Shown here: positions 9,544 through 18,887 of the stretch, piece after piece | How the letters are laid out: every line of letters begins with the position of its first letter | Position numbering within the stretch: the first letter of the stretch is position 1 | Origin: Bacillus sp. Y1 | GTDB taxonomy: Bacteria > Bacillota > Bacilli > Bacillales > Cytobacillaceae | Assembly (NCBI RefSeq): GCF_003586445.1 | Contig: NZ_CP030028.1 | Span: 1,006,501-1,070,500, forward strand | Direction of reading: 5' to 3' | DNA: 64,000 nt | Translations under genes and position numbers: made by a program | Notes under the pieces: generated by a model | What the model was told of the DNA's origin: nothing | The model's input: only the letters and a program-made list of their open reading frames with translations | The model's database searches: none

Positions 9544-9942
9544 GTGATTGTTCGAGATGAATTGAATCGGTACTTCCATTTTTCTTCCTCTGAGATTACG
9601 AGCATACTTCAACGAATATTGTTGACGAAGGAACAAGAAATCCATGAGTTAAAAAATAAAATCACAAAGTATGAAGAGAAAAGACAAGCTGAGGATGCGT
9701 TTTATCAATCCTTGTCTCCTGTACGAAAGTTTTTTGCAAGCCGTCCGCCGAGTCATCACCAAGCGGTTGAATACATGGTTCATGTGAAAGATCGCTTAAA
9801 GCAGATTGACATACTGAAACAACGAATCTATGAAATTAACATGGCCATTCGTCAATGTGAAGAAATAACGAGTGGTGATGAACTTGAACTATCAAGTGTG
9901 ATTACGGAAGACATCATCAAGCAGAAGAAAGTCGAGGAGTAG
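9544..9942 (+). CDS. Hypothetical coiled-coil protein preceding amt
   Basis: A 132-residue protein with a GTG start at 9544, seven bases after AGGAG (9532-9536). It is predicted to be almost all helix, with heptad-like charged stretches at about 22-55 and 83-115, and has no signal peptide or membrane segment. Its stop codon is five bases before the amt ATG, so the two are translationally coupled. Bacterial amt genes are commonly coupled to glnK; this protein shows none of the PII signature (no T-loop YRG motif), so it is not a PII protein. Function unknown; a role tied to ammonium transport is inferred only from coupling. Confidence 0.75.
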   Translation: MIVRDELNRYFHFSSSEITSILQRILLTKEQEIHELKNKITKYEEKRQAEDAFYQSLSPVRKFFASRPPSHHQAVEYMVHVKDRLKQIDILKQRIYEINMAIRQCEEITSGDELELSSVITEDIIKQKKVEE

Positions 9943-9947
9943 TAGTG

Positions 9948-11228
9948 ATGACTATTGAAACATTGAGCTCAGGATTAGATACGATATGGGTCGTGTTAAC
10001 TGCTGCAATGATTATCCTCATGGAGGGTGGCTTTGCTCTTTTAGAGGCTGGCTTTGTTCGGCATAAAAATAATGTAAATATTATAATGAAAGTATTTGTT
10101 GATATTACCATAGGTGCACTATGCTTTTATTTAGTTGGTTTTGCTTTTATGTATGGGAGTGATGCGTGGGGAATGATCGGAACAAGCGGCTTTGCATTGT
10201 TGGGGGATCTGTCTCATATCGAGCTTTCCATATCTCTTGATACGTTCTGGTTATTTCAAGCGGCCTTTGTTATTGCTGTAATTTCCATTGTTTCAGGTGC
10301 AGTGGCGGAGAGAGTTAATTTTCGTGCTTATATTCTTTATGCGATGATCATGACGGCGGTTATTTATCCAATTGCAGGACATTGGGTATGGGGTGGAGGC
10401 TGGATAAGCGAGCTAGGAATGCTTGATTTTGCTGGAAGTGCTGTTATACATGCGCTCGGTGGTTTTTCGGCTTTGGCGGCAGCCATGTTTATAGGTCCGC
10501 GTAAAGGGAAATTTACTCCTTTGGGAACTAGTACAATCGCGTTACCGAGTAATATTCCTTTAGCTTCAGTAGGAGCGTTTCTTCTTTGGTTTGGATGGTT
10601 TGGTTTTAACGCAGGAAGTACATTAAGTGGTACAGATGTAAGAATCGGACATATTGCGATTGTGACCATGTTATCTGCAGCTTCTGGAGGGGCAGCAACG
10701 CTTTTATATACGCTTTTCCGTTATAAGCGTTCGGACGCACCGGCAGTTATTAACGGTTCATTGGCAGGACTAGTCGGAATAACCGCAGGATGTGCGTTTG
10801 TTAGTGATCAAGCTGCTATTTTTATAGGGGCAATATCTGGTTTATTGATGTTGTTTGCTACCAATTGGCTAGAGTCACGAAAAATTGACGATCCGGTTGG
10901 AGCGTTCCCGGTTCATGCTGTTTCTGGTATGTGGGGAACAATTTCACTTGGATTGTTTTCGACAGAAGGGGGCCTTTTTTATGGTGGGGGCTGGCATCTA
11001 CTAGGAGTTCAAGTGTTAGGATTAATCGTTTTATGTATATGGGGATTTGCGATGACCTGGCTAGGCTTATCGCTCATCCGTCTTTGGATACCTGTTCGTT
11101 CCACAGAAGAGGAAGAAGAGATGGGATTAGATATAAGTTACCATGGGGTGCTAGCTGCTTATCAGGAACACGATTTTATTAATTATCAAGATCACTATAC
11201 AGATTTTCCAAACAAGAATACTGATTAA
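9948..11228 (+). CDS. amt: Ammonium transporter, Amt family
   Basis: A 426-residue integral membrane channel for ammonium/ammonia. The length and about 11 membrane segments fit the Amt/MEP/Rh family. The twin pore histidines are visible at about 168 (AVIHALGG) and 323 (FPVHAVSG). The family motif MEGGFALLEAGFVRHKN is near the N-terminus. The start is ATG 9948 rather than the GTG at 9945. No glnK follows; a strong terminator closes the unit. The TnrA/GlnR-type box upstream of the operon suggests nitrogen control. Confidence 0.95.
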   Translation: MTIETLSSGLDTIWVVLTAAMIILMEGGFALLEAGFVRHKNNVNIIMKVFVDITIGALCFYLVGFAFMYGSDAWGMIGTSGFALLGDLSHIELSISLDTFWLFQAAFVIAVISIVSGAVAERVNFRAYILYAMIMTAVIYPIAGHWVWGGGWISELGMLDFAGSAVIHALGGFSALAAAMFIGPRKGKFTPLGTSTIALPSNIPLASVGAFLLWFGWFGFNAGSTLSGTDVRIGHIAIVTMLSAASGGAATLLYTLFRYKRSDAPAVINGSLAGLVGITAGCAFVSDQAAIFIGAISGLLMLFATNWLESRKIDDPVGAFPVHAVSGMWGTISLGLFSTEGGLFYGGGWHLLGVQVLGLIVLCIWGFAMTWLGLSLIRLWIPVRSTEEEEEMGLDISYHGVLAAYQEHDFINYQDHYTDFPNKNTD

Positions 11229-11266
11229 ACAAAGGCTCTATTACATTGGTAATAGAGCCTTTGTTT
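11227..11266 (+). terminator. Rho-independent terminator of the amt operon
   Basis: AAACAAAGGCTCTATTA and its perfect complement flank the loop CATTGG. The long A/T ends let it work in both directions. Confidence 0.9.
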
Positions 11267-11325
11267 ATGTTAGTTATTGGTCAAGTAACATTTTCATATA
11301 TTGGAAAAAAAGAGAGGTGAATGCT

Positions 11326-12135
11326 TTGGCCAAGAACTTTCGTCAAGAAGCACTATTTGAATTGAATTTTTGGTTACAGGTACTTGGAGACCACGCACGA
11401 TTTATCCATGATTCTTTAGCACCTTCGGAAACTCAGTACATCAGCCAAGCGAATAACTTCATTGCGTTATTTGATCAACTATTAACGATATCACGTAGAC
11501 AGCCTACTGGTGAGGAACTTATGCAGCTGCTACATAGAGCCAATCAAGCGGGAACAGAAATTAGAGAACTGAAACTCACCTTGGTACGAGAGCATTTGGT
11601 GGGAGAAGTGAAAATTACTTTACCACCATCTTTTCTAAGTCATATGGTCAATGAGCTAGAAGAGGCATTGAGAGTATTCTCATTTTTTCTTAAAGGAGAA
11701 ATTCCTCCAACCGTTCATCCGTTACATCATGATTTATTGTGGCTATTAGATGCGGCAGGACATGCGGGGGCCATAGATGCCAACTTAGATAGTGTGGAAA
11801 AGAATCTCAAAGAAAAAGGGCGAGAGTTCACAAAGGACTGGGAGCATTTTTATTTAAAGGCTGTCGAGATGGCGGGTTACTTGCGTGCGAATGTGTATTC
11901 TTTCCCTGCATTAAGTCGTTTTCACAAAGAAATTGAATTAGAAATGGAGATTTTCAAAAGTTTTTTAAGAGAGTTAGAGGAAATGGAGTTAAACAAAGAA
12001 ACTCTCGGAGTATTAACGCCCCTTATGGCGGATCATATGGCTCGAGAGGAATGTTATTATTTAATGAAGCTTGCTGAGACAACAGAAGTGAACGATCCTA
12101 ATTGCGATCCAACCAAACCAAGGACAACAAATTAG
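11326..12135 (+). CDS. DUF2935 domain-containing protein (hemerythrin-like helical bundles)
   Basis: About 269 residues made of two related four-helix units (about 1-130 and 140-265). Each has an E/H pattern typical of a ferritin/hemerythrin-like metal site: FELNFWLQVLGDHARFI near the start, DAAGHAGAI in the middle, and MADHMAREECYYL at the end. The family is common in Bacillaceae and Clostridia and has no settled function. TTG 11326 is preferred because AGAGGTG (11313-11319) sits six bases upstream; the GTG at 11317 would overlap the ribosome binding site. The gene stands alone. Confidence 0.8.
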   Translation: MAKNFRQEALFELNFWLQVLGDHARFIHDSLAPSETQYISQANNFIALFDQLLTISRRQPTGEELMQLLHRANQAGTEIRELKLTLVREHLVGEVKITLPPSFLSHMVNELEEALRVFSFFLKGEIPPTVHPLHHDLLWLLDAAGHAGAIDANLDSVEKNLKEKGREFTKDWEHFYLKAVEMAGYLRANVYSFPALSRFHKEIELEMEIFKSFLRELEEMELNKETLGVLTPLMADHMAREECYYLMKLAETTEVNDPNCDPTKPRTTN

Positions 12136-12274
12136 AAATATTAAATACAAAGTCTCTAGTCTTTGACTGGGGGCTATTTTTGCTTCTTATAAAATTCTTT
12201 TTTTGAAAATAATGAGTACGCTTCCATAATGTATAATAAAAATATTCAAAAAACTGACAAAATGGAGCTGGCTC

Positions 12275-13177
12275 ATGGAACTATTATTCGTTGTATTATC
12301 AGCTTTATCTGTGATCGGAGTTGGGTATATCGGTCAAAGGACCATTGGATTTGATCGAAAGGCGATTTCTGCCATGGCATTATATTTAATGCAGCCTTTT
12401 TTGGCATTTCGAACCTTTTATACTAATGCAATTACCATGGAATATTTGTATATCCTGCTGTTTTGTGTTCTTCTTTGTATAGGGATGATTGTTATTGTTC
12501 AAATTACAGCAACAGTAAAAAAACTACCTCGTTCAAGGCACTCTGCCATGGTGCTTTCAGGAGTATTTATGAACAGTGGGAACTATGGTGTCCCCATTAT
12601 CTTACTTGCTTTTGGTAACGTGGGTGTTGATTATGCCGTTATCATGATGGTCATACAATCCTTCCTTATGAGTACAATTGGGGTGTATTATGCTGGAAAA
12701 GGAAGCGAGAGAGGATATTCGATCAAACAATCAATTTTAAATATTTTAAAAATGCCGATGATATATGGCTCTGTCTTGGGAATAGTTCTTCAACTCTTAA
12801 CCCTGCCAGTACCAGAAATGATCATGAAGCCTATCGATCTGATTGCCGATGCAACCATTCCGACTATTATGCTTGTACTAGGTATGCAACTGGGTGCTAT
12901 TACAAAGAAGAATGTTAGTATCGGAGACGTTTCTACTATTATGATCCAACGTATGCTTATTTCTCCTGCCTTGGCTTTACTCTTAGTATGGCTACTACCC
13001 ATAGAAGGAATGCTTGCCCAAGTTCTTATTGTTCTATCAGCCATGCCTTCAGCAGCAAATACCATGATGCTATCGCTTGAATTTGGAACAGAGCCAGATC
13101 TTGTTTCTTATAGTACGTTAGTTACGACCTTGTTAAGTATATTATCGGTTCCGGTGATGTTGATGTTAGTGATGTGA
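12275..13177 (+). CDS. AEC family transporter (auxin efflux carrier type)
   Basis: A 300-residue membrane protein with about ten hydrophobic segments in the two-times-five arrangement of the AEC/BART fold. Family features are GVFMNSGNYGVPI (about 95-107), the N-terminal crossover, and MPSAANTMMLS near 250, the second crossover. Bacterial members export or import organic acids such as malate, and the substrate here is unknown. It is monocistronic, with its own terminator. Confidence 0.88.
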   Translation: MELLFVVLSALSVIGVGYIGQRTIGFDRKAISAMALYLMQPFLAFRTFYTNAITMEYLYILLFCVLLCIGMIVIVQITATVKKLPRSRHSAMVLSGVFMNSGNYGVPIILLAFGNVGVDYAVIMMVIQSFLMSTIGVYYAGKGSERGYSIKQSILNILKMPMIYGSVLGIVLQLLTLPVPEMIMKPIDLIADATIPTIMLVLGMQLGAITKKNVSIGDVSTIMIQRMLISPALALLLVWLLPIEGMLAQVLIVLSAMPSAANTMMLSLEFGTEPDLVSYSTLVTTLLSILSVPVMLMLVM

Positions 13178-13199
13178 AAAGCAGAAGCTGAGATGTAAG

Positions 13200-13227
13200 G
13201 AATGCTGGGATGACCAGCATTTTTTTA
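13200..13227 (+). terminator. Rho-independent terminator of the AEC gene
   Basis: AATGCTGG and CCAGCATT flank GATGA and are followed by a run of T. Confidence 0.85.
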
Positions 13228-13238
13228 CTTTTAGAGGG

Positions 13239-13645
13239 GTGTACTATTTTCTGAAAATACATATTGTGAAATAGAGGGAGCTGAATGATGATAATGAAGT
13301 ACTCTTAATAAAAAGTCCACGGAGAGGTTGGGAGTTGCCAGGAGGACAGGTTGAACAAGGGAAGTCCATTAGGCAGCATCGATACGTGTAACAAAAGAAG
13401 AAAGTGGGATAGATATTGAGATTGTAAAGTTTTGTGGGATTTTTCAAAATGTAAAACACTCCATTTGCAGTACTTTGTTCATTGGGAAAGTAGTTGGAGG
13501 TCATCTGACTACGTCACCTGAGAGTTTAGAAGTGGGTTTCTTTCCGATAGAAAAAGCACTTGAAATGGTCACGTGGAAACATTTTAAGAAGAGAATAGAG
13601 TATTGTTTAAATGAAGAGGTACAGCCTTTCTTTGTTGGGGTTTGA
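13239..13645 (+). pseudogene. Decayed NUDIX hydrolase gene
   Basis: Translated in pieces, this stretch is a NUDIX protein of about 135 residues. It gives YYFLKIHIVK, a TAG stop (13272-13274), then NDDNEVLLIKSPRRGWELPGGQVEQG, then after a -1 shift near 13376-13382 IRVTKEESGIDIEIVKF and on to GVSLEV-type sequence ending at TGA 13643. The NUDIX box is also damaged: the first conserved Glu reads Lys (QGKS), and the RE pair reads RV. A possible GTG start (13239) follows GAGGGG. One stop, one frameshift and two lost catalytic positions together mean the gene is dead. Living relatives are ADP-ribose/nucleotide pyrophosphatases. Confidence 0.85.
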
Positions 13646-13670
13646 TTAGTTTTGTCTTCCCCTAAATACG

Positions 13671-13706
13671 AAGGAGCTGCCTTAAAAAAACATTAGGCAG
13701 CTCCTT
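13671..13706. terminator. Bidirectional terminator
   Basis: AAGGAGCTGCCT (13671-13682) and AGGCAGCTCCTT (13695-13706) are perfect complements. They lie between the NUDIX remnant and the convergent amidohydrolase gene that ends at 13709. Confidence 0.85.
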
Positions 13707-13708
13707 TT

Positions 13709-14563
13709 CTATTTAAGAAACGGTTGAATCCTTGGAAAAACCTTTAATGCGGTCTCATAAAACACCTGGCTATGATACTCTTCAGGAATTAAGTTCTTGA
13801 TGAACTCAATATACGGGGCAATCGGGACTAATGGCCAATCGGTACCGAATAGAAGTTTGTCGTATGAGTCTGCAAATACCAATGCGTGACGTAAATGATC
13901 AAGGAAACGACCTTCGCTTTTCGCTGCTAGGTCCTTCTTTGTTCCGACAATTAATCCAGATAAATCTGCAAATACATTTGGATTTTTATAAATGATCTCT
14001 GCACCTGTCAGTGTCCATGGGTCTCCGAAATGAGCCATCATAAAATTTACATCACGGTTGTCAACGGCAACCTCATCAATGGTGAGTGGGTGGGAGTATT
14101 TTAAATATCCCCTTTCTGAATACGTATCGCCAGTGTGAAAGACGACAGGAAGATGGTACTTTGCCGCAAGTCTATAAACGGGTTTATAAACAGGATCGTA
14201 GGCATAAAACGGATAATAACCAAGATAAATTTTAATTCCAACCGTTTTCGGATGTAATAACATCTTTTCTAAACGAGTGAGTGCCTCCTCGCCTAAGTTG
14301 TACGGATTGATTCCCGCACAGGTAAAGATAGAAGGTGGCAGCTCATCGGTTAAATCCAGCCCCATCGGAGTTTGCGTTTCGTAATCAGGAAACCCCATTT
14401 TAGCTGTTTCTGTTAACCCCATCCCTATTCCAAGTACTACTCCTGCTTCCTCGAATTCTTTGAGGATACCTGAAGGTGAATAATCGACAAATGAAATTTT
14501 TCCAGCTGTTTCATGAAATGATTTTATGTTTGATAGATGGATGTGAGCATCGATGATTTTCAT
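13709..14563 (-). CDS. Amidohydrolase family protein (amidohydrolase_2 type)
   Basis: A 284-residue TIM-barrel metal hydrolase or decarboxylase. The metal ligands can be seen as D5-x-H7-x-H9 (MKIIDAHIHLS), a His in VVFHTGD (about 144), a His in MMAHFGD (about 178) and the late Asp in LLFGTDWP (about 241). This is the pattern of amidohydrolase_2 enzymes such as ACMSD/gamma-resorcylate decarboxylase relatives. The substrate is unknown. It follows the 1020-residue GNAT fusion by 11 bases containing AAGGAG, so the two are one operon and probably act on the same compound. Confidence 0.85.
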   Translation of the reverse strand: MKIIDAHIHLSNIKSFHETAGKISFVDYSPSGILKEFEEAGVVLGIGMGLTETAKMGFPDYETQTPMGLDLTDELPPSIFTCAGINPYNLGEEALTRLEKMLLHPKTVGIKIYLGYYPFYAYDPVYKPVYRLAAKYHLPVVFHTGDTYSERGYLKYSHPLTIDEVAVDNRDVNFMMAHFGDPWTLTGAEIIYKNPNVFADLSGLIVGTKKDLAAKSEGRFLDHLRHALVFADSYDKLLFGTDWPLVPIAPYIEFIKNLIPEEYHSQVFYETALKVFPRIQPFLK

Positions 14564-14574
14564 AAGAACTCCTT

Positions 14575-17500
14575 TTAAAATTGGATGTTTCGTAGTTTTT
14601 GAACAGCCTCTGTTGGAAGAACTCGCTCATCAAACAGAAAGAATAGGGGAGCAGTCTCTTTCTTCTCCTTATTCGCAAAACCTGGCTGAGCAGCAACTAG
14701 TTGAAAGGCTTCTTTATTCATATACGCCTCGGTTTCTTCACTGTTTAAACTTGGAATCACATAAAGCTTTTCTTTCTTTGTTTGTGATTTAATATAGGAT
14801 TCTTGTGGCAGGTACATTGGTAATTCCTGTTTACCTGCACGATACTCTGTAGTGCCACCTTTGATAAAAAGATTCGGTAATGCTTCTCCGCCGAGAAACA
14901 AGTCTGTCAACCATTTTTCTCCATCCAGCCATTTCCCTCCATCATGCATGACCTGTAAAAATGTTGCTAAAACAGGAATGCCCGGAAGCATTAAATAATG
15001 TTGAATGTACTCGATATTTTTCCATTGTGAATGTTCCTCGAATTTTGTGTGAATCGCAATTCCTCTCCAAGTATTTCCTTTACGATCACAGATATTTGTC
15101 GATGAAATCGTTGTTTTTTCTTTTAAAAGAGAGAAGGTGTTAATTCCTTCCGGAGACCATTTCATTCCTCCTGCCCATGGGTTCCACCAGCTTTTGGCGG
15201 TTCTTTCAGGATACTGAGTAGCTAACCATTCAAGCCCGTTTACTTTCAAGGAATATAAACCTGGATAAAAATCAGCATTTGCTTTAATCGATAAACAACC
15301 ATTCTCAACAACTAGTGACCCATCTGACTCTGTACTAGAGGAAATGTCTCCTCTTGGTGATAATAGTAGATCCTCGAAATTTGTCCGGATTCCCTCTTGT
15401 TGAAAATGTGCCGATAGATGAGAAACAGGGGTATTTAATGAGAGCTGTTGGTCAAAAGTAAAAGAGTTTTTCTCTTCTTTTGCCTGAATACTCCAGTTAC
15501 TGACAGGAGTTTGGTCACAAGCGAACACAAGCGTTCCATTCAAATAACTGTTTCTATAAGTTTTTAACGTGAAGGTAGGCGATGAACTAGATGGCACAAT
15601 CATTTTATTTGCCTCGAGCTGAAGTTCATTGGTTATATCATATGGCTCAAGCAGATGGGTTTTCTCGGCATAAGTCTGAAATTGAGTTGGTTCGTGGAAT
15701 GAGTCCAATGCTACAATGATTTTTTCTGTAGAAGCCTTTTCTCCAGGTCTCATCTCACCAATTTTTTGCTCAATGACAAACTGCCAACCTTCTGGTGCTG
15801 CATGGCTATTCTTTGGCCATGTTACCCCAACCGTTTCCCCTTCAGTCTTGGAAAAATACCAATTACCCGTTATCATGGCCGGATTTAGGTCTCCGAACTC
15901 AAGTGCACGATCTTTCGAAAAGTAAACAATTTTTTGATCAAGTGGGAAATACGTGTTGCCAAGTTCTTGGTATACAGGCTGACTGATAGCGATATTTTGA
16001 TAAGTAGTTGGATGCACATTTTCAATCTCAACCCACTGGTGAACGATTCCATCTCCAAAGAGCTGGAGACACTCCGTTAAGTAGATTCCTGGATATTCCC
16101 CCGATTGTAACACGAACTTAATCAAGATAGATGAGTCATCAGTATCCCAGGTTACTGATGTTGGCTTCTTTTTATTAAATTCGTTTGTATATGGTTTTCC
16201 AAGCTTAGGTGCAAGAAAGGCAAATGAGGGCTTTTTCCTTCTAGTATTCTTTTTTAACTGGACATTAAGATCAAGCTTTCGAATATTTAACTGACTATGG
16301 CCATTGTATACGTGCCAGAAAAGCGTGGATTCTCCACCAAATTTCTTACCTTCACCTTTGAAAGCAACCGAAATTTGCTGTTTAAAAGCGAGTACATGAT
16401 TGGCAGTCTTAGTTTGAACATGAATAGTTGGATCGTAAAAGCCGTGCTTTTTAACGGTAATAGGTATGGAAATCGTTTTTCTTCCTTTAGCAGGAACTGT
16501 AACTTCGTATGTTTTTAGTTCTAGACTGACTAGGTCATTCTCAGGGATGGTAAGAACAAATTCTGTGGTGTTAGATAGATTATTCTTTAGCTCAAGATGA
16601 AACTCTGATTTTGTATCTAAGAAAGCAAAATTCCCTTCATTGAATGCTTCAAGCTTAGCTGGTTGCATAGGGAAGATTCCAAGGCTCATATCGCAAGGAA
16701 CACCATTAACTTCAATGGTTATTTGGATACTCGGGTGAGTTCGCCAAATACTAGGCTCTTCGCCTTTTCGTATAATAAAAGTCTCTGAGAGTGTAATGTC
16801 CTTTTCTATGTTCAGTTTTCCGGAGTTGAGCTGATATTCGACTCGAGTATTCTTGGTACCAGTGGCTTGAAAGGAAAGAGGGATACCTGTTTTGTTCACG
16901 ACTTTTAATTGATAGGTATGCTCCATTTCCTCAATCACTTCATGGTGATCCATAGTTAGCTGAACGAGGAAGTCATCGGTTTCAATGAGGGTAATGCCTC
17001 GACTCGTCCGCTCGAATTGCACTTTAGCATTAGTCTCTGGCGAACTCCAGCTATATTCGTAGAAGGTAAATCCATTTTCTTTCATTCCATCTGGCTTCAC
17101 GTCAATTTGTCTGGTACTGGTTTCGTACCAGTCTATTTTTTCAAATAGTGGCTGAAGCAGTGGCGTATTTAAAACTTGAGGAATGAAGTTCATCAAATGG
17201 GTAATATCGTCACGATCCTCCCAAAAGAAGCCGCATTTTTTATATAGTGGAACAGCTTTTGTGTTGCCGGGCCAGGTGTACAAATCAAGACGAGGCCAGC
17301 CGAGTTCGATCGTTTTTTCAAGAGCTTTCATGACAAGCATTTTGCCGATTTTCTTTCCATGATAACTCGGAAGAACATTGAGTAGAGGGATGTATAAAGA
17401 GCCAGTATCCTCCTTATATTCAGATAATCCACAATAGCCAACGACTTCGTTTTCATCTAGTGCTAGATAAAGCTCAATATTTTCTGAATTGGCTTCCTTT

Positions 17501-17637
17501 GTTTTCACTTGTTCTTCTGTCATGACACGAGTGTCGCCGCCCCAACTGTCACGGCTTAAATTCCACATTTTTGCTACCCCTGCGGCCAACCCTTCTTGAT
17601 AACTTACAATTTGGATCCCATTTTTTACAGATGGCAT
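14575..17637 (-). CDS. GNAT acetyltransferase fused to a long beta-sandwich region, 1020 aa
   Basis: Residues 1-165 are a GNAT acetyltransferase: motif A with the acetyl-CoA loop HGKKIG (93-98) and motif B NTKAVPLYKKCGF (125-137). The remaining 850 residues are beta-rich with no signal peptide, membrane segment or family I can name. One part (about 330-440) reads like an NEW3/CARDB-type sandwich with paired LELKN and KTISIPITV strands. The C-terminal 300 residues (GLEWL, SWWNPWAGGM, HYLMLPG) recall carbohydrate-enzyme sandwich domains of the galactose-mutarotase kind. It is first in a two-gene operon with the amidohydrolase. The lack of a signal peptide places it in the cytoplasm. Function unknown. 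Confidence 0.75.
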   Translation of the reverse strand: MPSVKNGIQIVSYQEGLAAGVAKMWNLSRDSWGGDTRVMTEEQVKTKEANSENIELYLALDENEVVGYCGLSEYKEDTGSLYIPLLNVLPSYHGKKIGKMLVMKALEKTIELGWPRLDLYTWPGNTKAVPLYKKCGFFWEDRDDITHLMNFIPQVLNTPLLQPLFEKIDWYETSTRQIDVKPDGMKENGFTFYEYSWSSPETNAKVQFERTSRGITLIETDDFLVQLTMDHHEVIEEMEHTYQLKVVNKTGIPLSFQATGTKNTRVEYQLNSGKLNIEKDITLSETFIIRKGEEPSIWRTHPSIQITIEVNGVPCDMSLGIFPMQPAKLEAFNEGNFAFLDTKSEFHLELKNNLSNTTEFVLTIPENDLVSLELKTYEVTVPAKGRKTISIPITVKKHGFYDPTIHVQTKTANHVLAFKQQISVAFKGEGKKFGGESTLFWHVYNGHSQLNIRKLDLNVQLKKNTRRKKPSFAFLAPKLGKPYTNEFNKKKPTSVTWDTDDSSILIKFVLQSGEYPGIYLTECLQLFGDGIVHQWVEIENVHPTTYQNIAISQPVYQELGNTYFPLDQKIVYFSKDRALEFGDLNPAMITGNWYFSKTEGETVGVTWPKNSHAAPEGWQFVIEQKIGEMRPGEKASTEKIIVALDSFHEPTQFQTYAEKTHLLEPYDITNELQLEANKMIVPSSSSPTFTLKTYRNSYLNGTLVFACDQTPVSNWSIQAKEEKNSFTFDQQLSLNTPVSHLSAHFQQEGIRTNFEDLLLSPRGDISSSTESDGSLVVENGCLSIKANADFYPGLYSLKVNGLEWLATQYPERTAKSWWNPWAGGMKWSPEGINTFSLLKEKTTISSTNICDRKGNTWRGIAIHTKFEEHSQWKNIEYIQHYLMLPGIPVLATFLQVMHDGGKWLDGEKWLTDLFLGGEALPNLFIKGGTTEYRAGKQELPMYLPQESYIKSQTKKEKLYVIPSLNSEETEAYMNKEAFQLVAAQPGFANKEKKETAPLFFLFDERVLPTEAVQKLRNIQF

Positions 17638-17653
17638 ATAGTTTCTCCTCTCA

Positions 17654-17713
17654 CTAAGTAGATTCTTCCTTTTTTATTTGAACTTGCTTTTCCTTTATTC
17701 TTACTTGAATCAT
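17654..17713 (-). CDS. Possible 19-residue leader peptide ahead of the GNAT fusion gene
   Basis: On the minus strand a strong AAGGAGG precedes ATG 17713 by about seven bases. The frame gives a 19-residue, Lys/Gln/Glu-rich peptide (MIQVRIKEKQVQIKKEEST) and stops 16 bases before the GNAT start. An alternative ATG at 17720 is too close to the ribosome binding site. It may be translated; nothing shows that the peptide itself matters. Confidence 0.3.
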   Translation of the reverse strand: MIQVRIKEKQVQIKKEEST

Positions 17714-17852
17714 CTCGCATCTCCTCCTTGGGTTTGTAGTAGGAATGTTTTTCCATTCCAACATTAATCGTAACCGCTTAAATTTTCAAAGTAAAGAAAA
17801 TTCGGACTACAAATTATGTGCAAATACTAGAACTGAATTAAGATCCTGACAA

Positions 17853-17886
17853 GAAAAAAGCGAGAGTCTCAGACTCTCGCTTTTTT
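17853..17886. terminator. Terminator downstream of yoxD
   Basis: GCGAGAGTCT and AGACTCTCGC form a perfect inverted repeat with A6 on one side and T6 on the other. On the minus strand it follows yoxD after the repeat element at 17893-17998. Confidence 0.85.
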
Positions 17887-17892
17887 CATAAA

Positions 17893-17998
17893 GTGTCCAC
17901 CCCAAACGGACAAAACACGCAAATCTGTCCACGAACGGTGACAGACACCACAAAAAGACAGAAGGGGGTGATTTGTCCACGGAGGGTGTCTGACACCG
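17893..17998. repeat. Dispersed palindromic element, copy A
   Basis: Built from GTCCAC and GGTGACAGACACC (17937-17949), then TTTGTCCACGGAGGGTGTC and the near-perfect palindrome GGTGTCTGACACC (17985-17997). The same building blocks recur at 56123-56192 and 57546-57650. It begins five bases past the yoxD stop codon. Together with the terminator it accounts for the 365-base gap 17638-18002. Confidence 0.8.
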
Positions 17999-18002
17999 CT
18001 TT

Positions 18003-18728
18003 TTATGGGTTGGTGGACCAGAGGCCGGCAGATTTTAGGAATACTCTTGGGTGCAGCTTTAGGCCGGATACGATTAGGTCAGCTAGGTCTTCTGGGTGCA
18101 TGACATTTTCTGGGTTTCCAGAGATTAAGTTTGCTTCCGCAGCGAGGTCTGTGACAACTGTGCTTGGTGTTAGACCGACCACACGGATGTTGTGCTTACG
18201 AACTTCTAAAGCTAAGGACTCTGTTAAGCCTAGTACACCAAATTTAGATGCACTGTATGCACTTGTTACAGGAGCACCTTTCTGTCCAGCACTAGAAGAT
18301 ATATTGACAATATCGCCAGCTTTTCTTTCAATCATTTCTGGTAAAACCGCACGTGTAGTGTTGTATACACCCATAAGGTTCACTTTAATGATGTTTTCCC
18401 ATTCTTCAGGGGAAAGGTCTAAGAAACCGCCAAATTTAGCTGTTCCTGCGTTATTAATTAGTATATCTACAGCTCCAAGTTCTCCTCTTATTTTCTCCAC
18501 TGCATTAGTAATCGAGTCAAGGTCTGCCACATCAGCTGTTGCAACGGCTACTTTCACTTGAAACTTGCGCAACTCCTCAGCTACTTTTTCAAGATTAGAA
18601 AGAGTTAATCCTACTAATCCAACATTTACTCCTTCTTTTGCAAGAGCAATGGCTGTAGCACGGCCAATTCCTCTGCCTGCACCAGTTACAATCGCAGTTT
18701 TTCCACTAATAGATTGCACGTTTACCAC
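18003..18728 (-). CDS. yoxD: Short-chain dehydrogenase, 3-ketoacyl-ACP reductase type
   Basis: A 241-residue NAD(P)-dependent SDR. It has the nucleotide loop TGAGRGIG (about 16-23), the NNAG motif (about 92-95) and the catalytic set Ser (ISSSAG), Tyr and Lys (YSASK). It is close along its length to what I remember of B. subtilis YoxD, including the [13 protein letters not shown] stretch and the C-terminal AGLWSTNP. The substrate is not proven; the annotation as 3-ketoacyl-ACP reductase rests on similarity to FabG. Monocistronic. Confidence 0.88.
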   Translation of the reverse strand: MVNVQSISGKTAIVTGAGRGIGRATAIALAKEGVNVGLVGLTLSNLEKVAEELRKFQVKVAVATADVADLDSITNAVEKIRGELGAVDILINNAGTAKFGGFLDLSPEEWENIIKVNLMGVYNTTRAVLPEMIERKAGDIVNISSSAGQKGAPVTSAYSASKFGVLGLTESLALEVRKHNIRVVGLTPSTVVTDLAAEANLISGNPENVMHPEDLADLIVSGLKLHPRVFLKSAGLWSTNP

Positions 18729-18887
18729 TCCTTTTCTTATGTAATGTAATTAAATATATCAGGAACCATTCGATCTAGCCATTAAGACAACTTTTTGATT
18801 CCAAATGGTAAAGACAGACTTACTTTTTACAATTCTTGACGCCTTTAGTCGGTTCACTATGAGTAAATTGGCGAATAAAGTCGAAAG

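Noticed and set aside
17887..18000. CRISPR array
   Set aside because: The repeated words are palindromic and irregularly spaced, with no constant repeat-spacer period and no cas genes.
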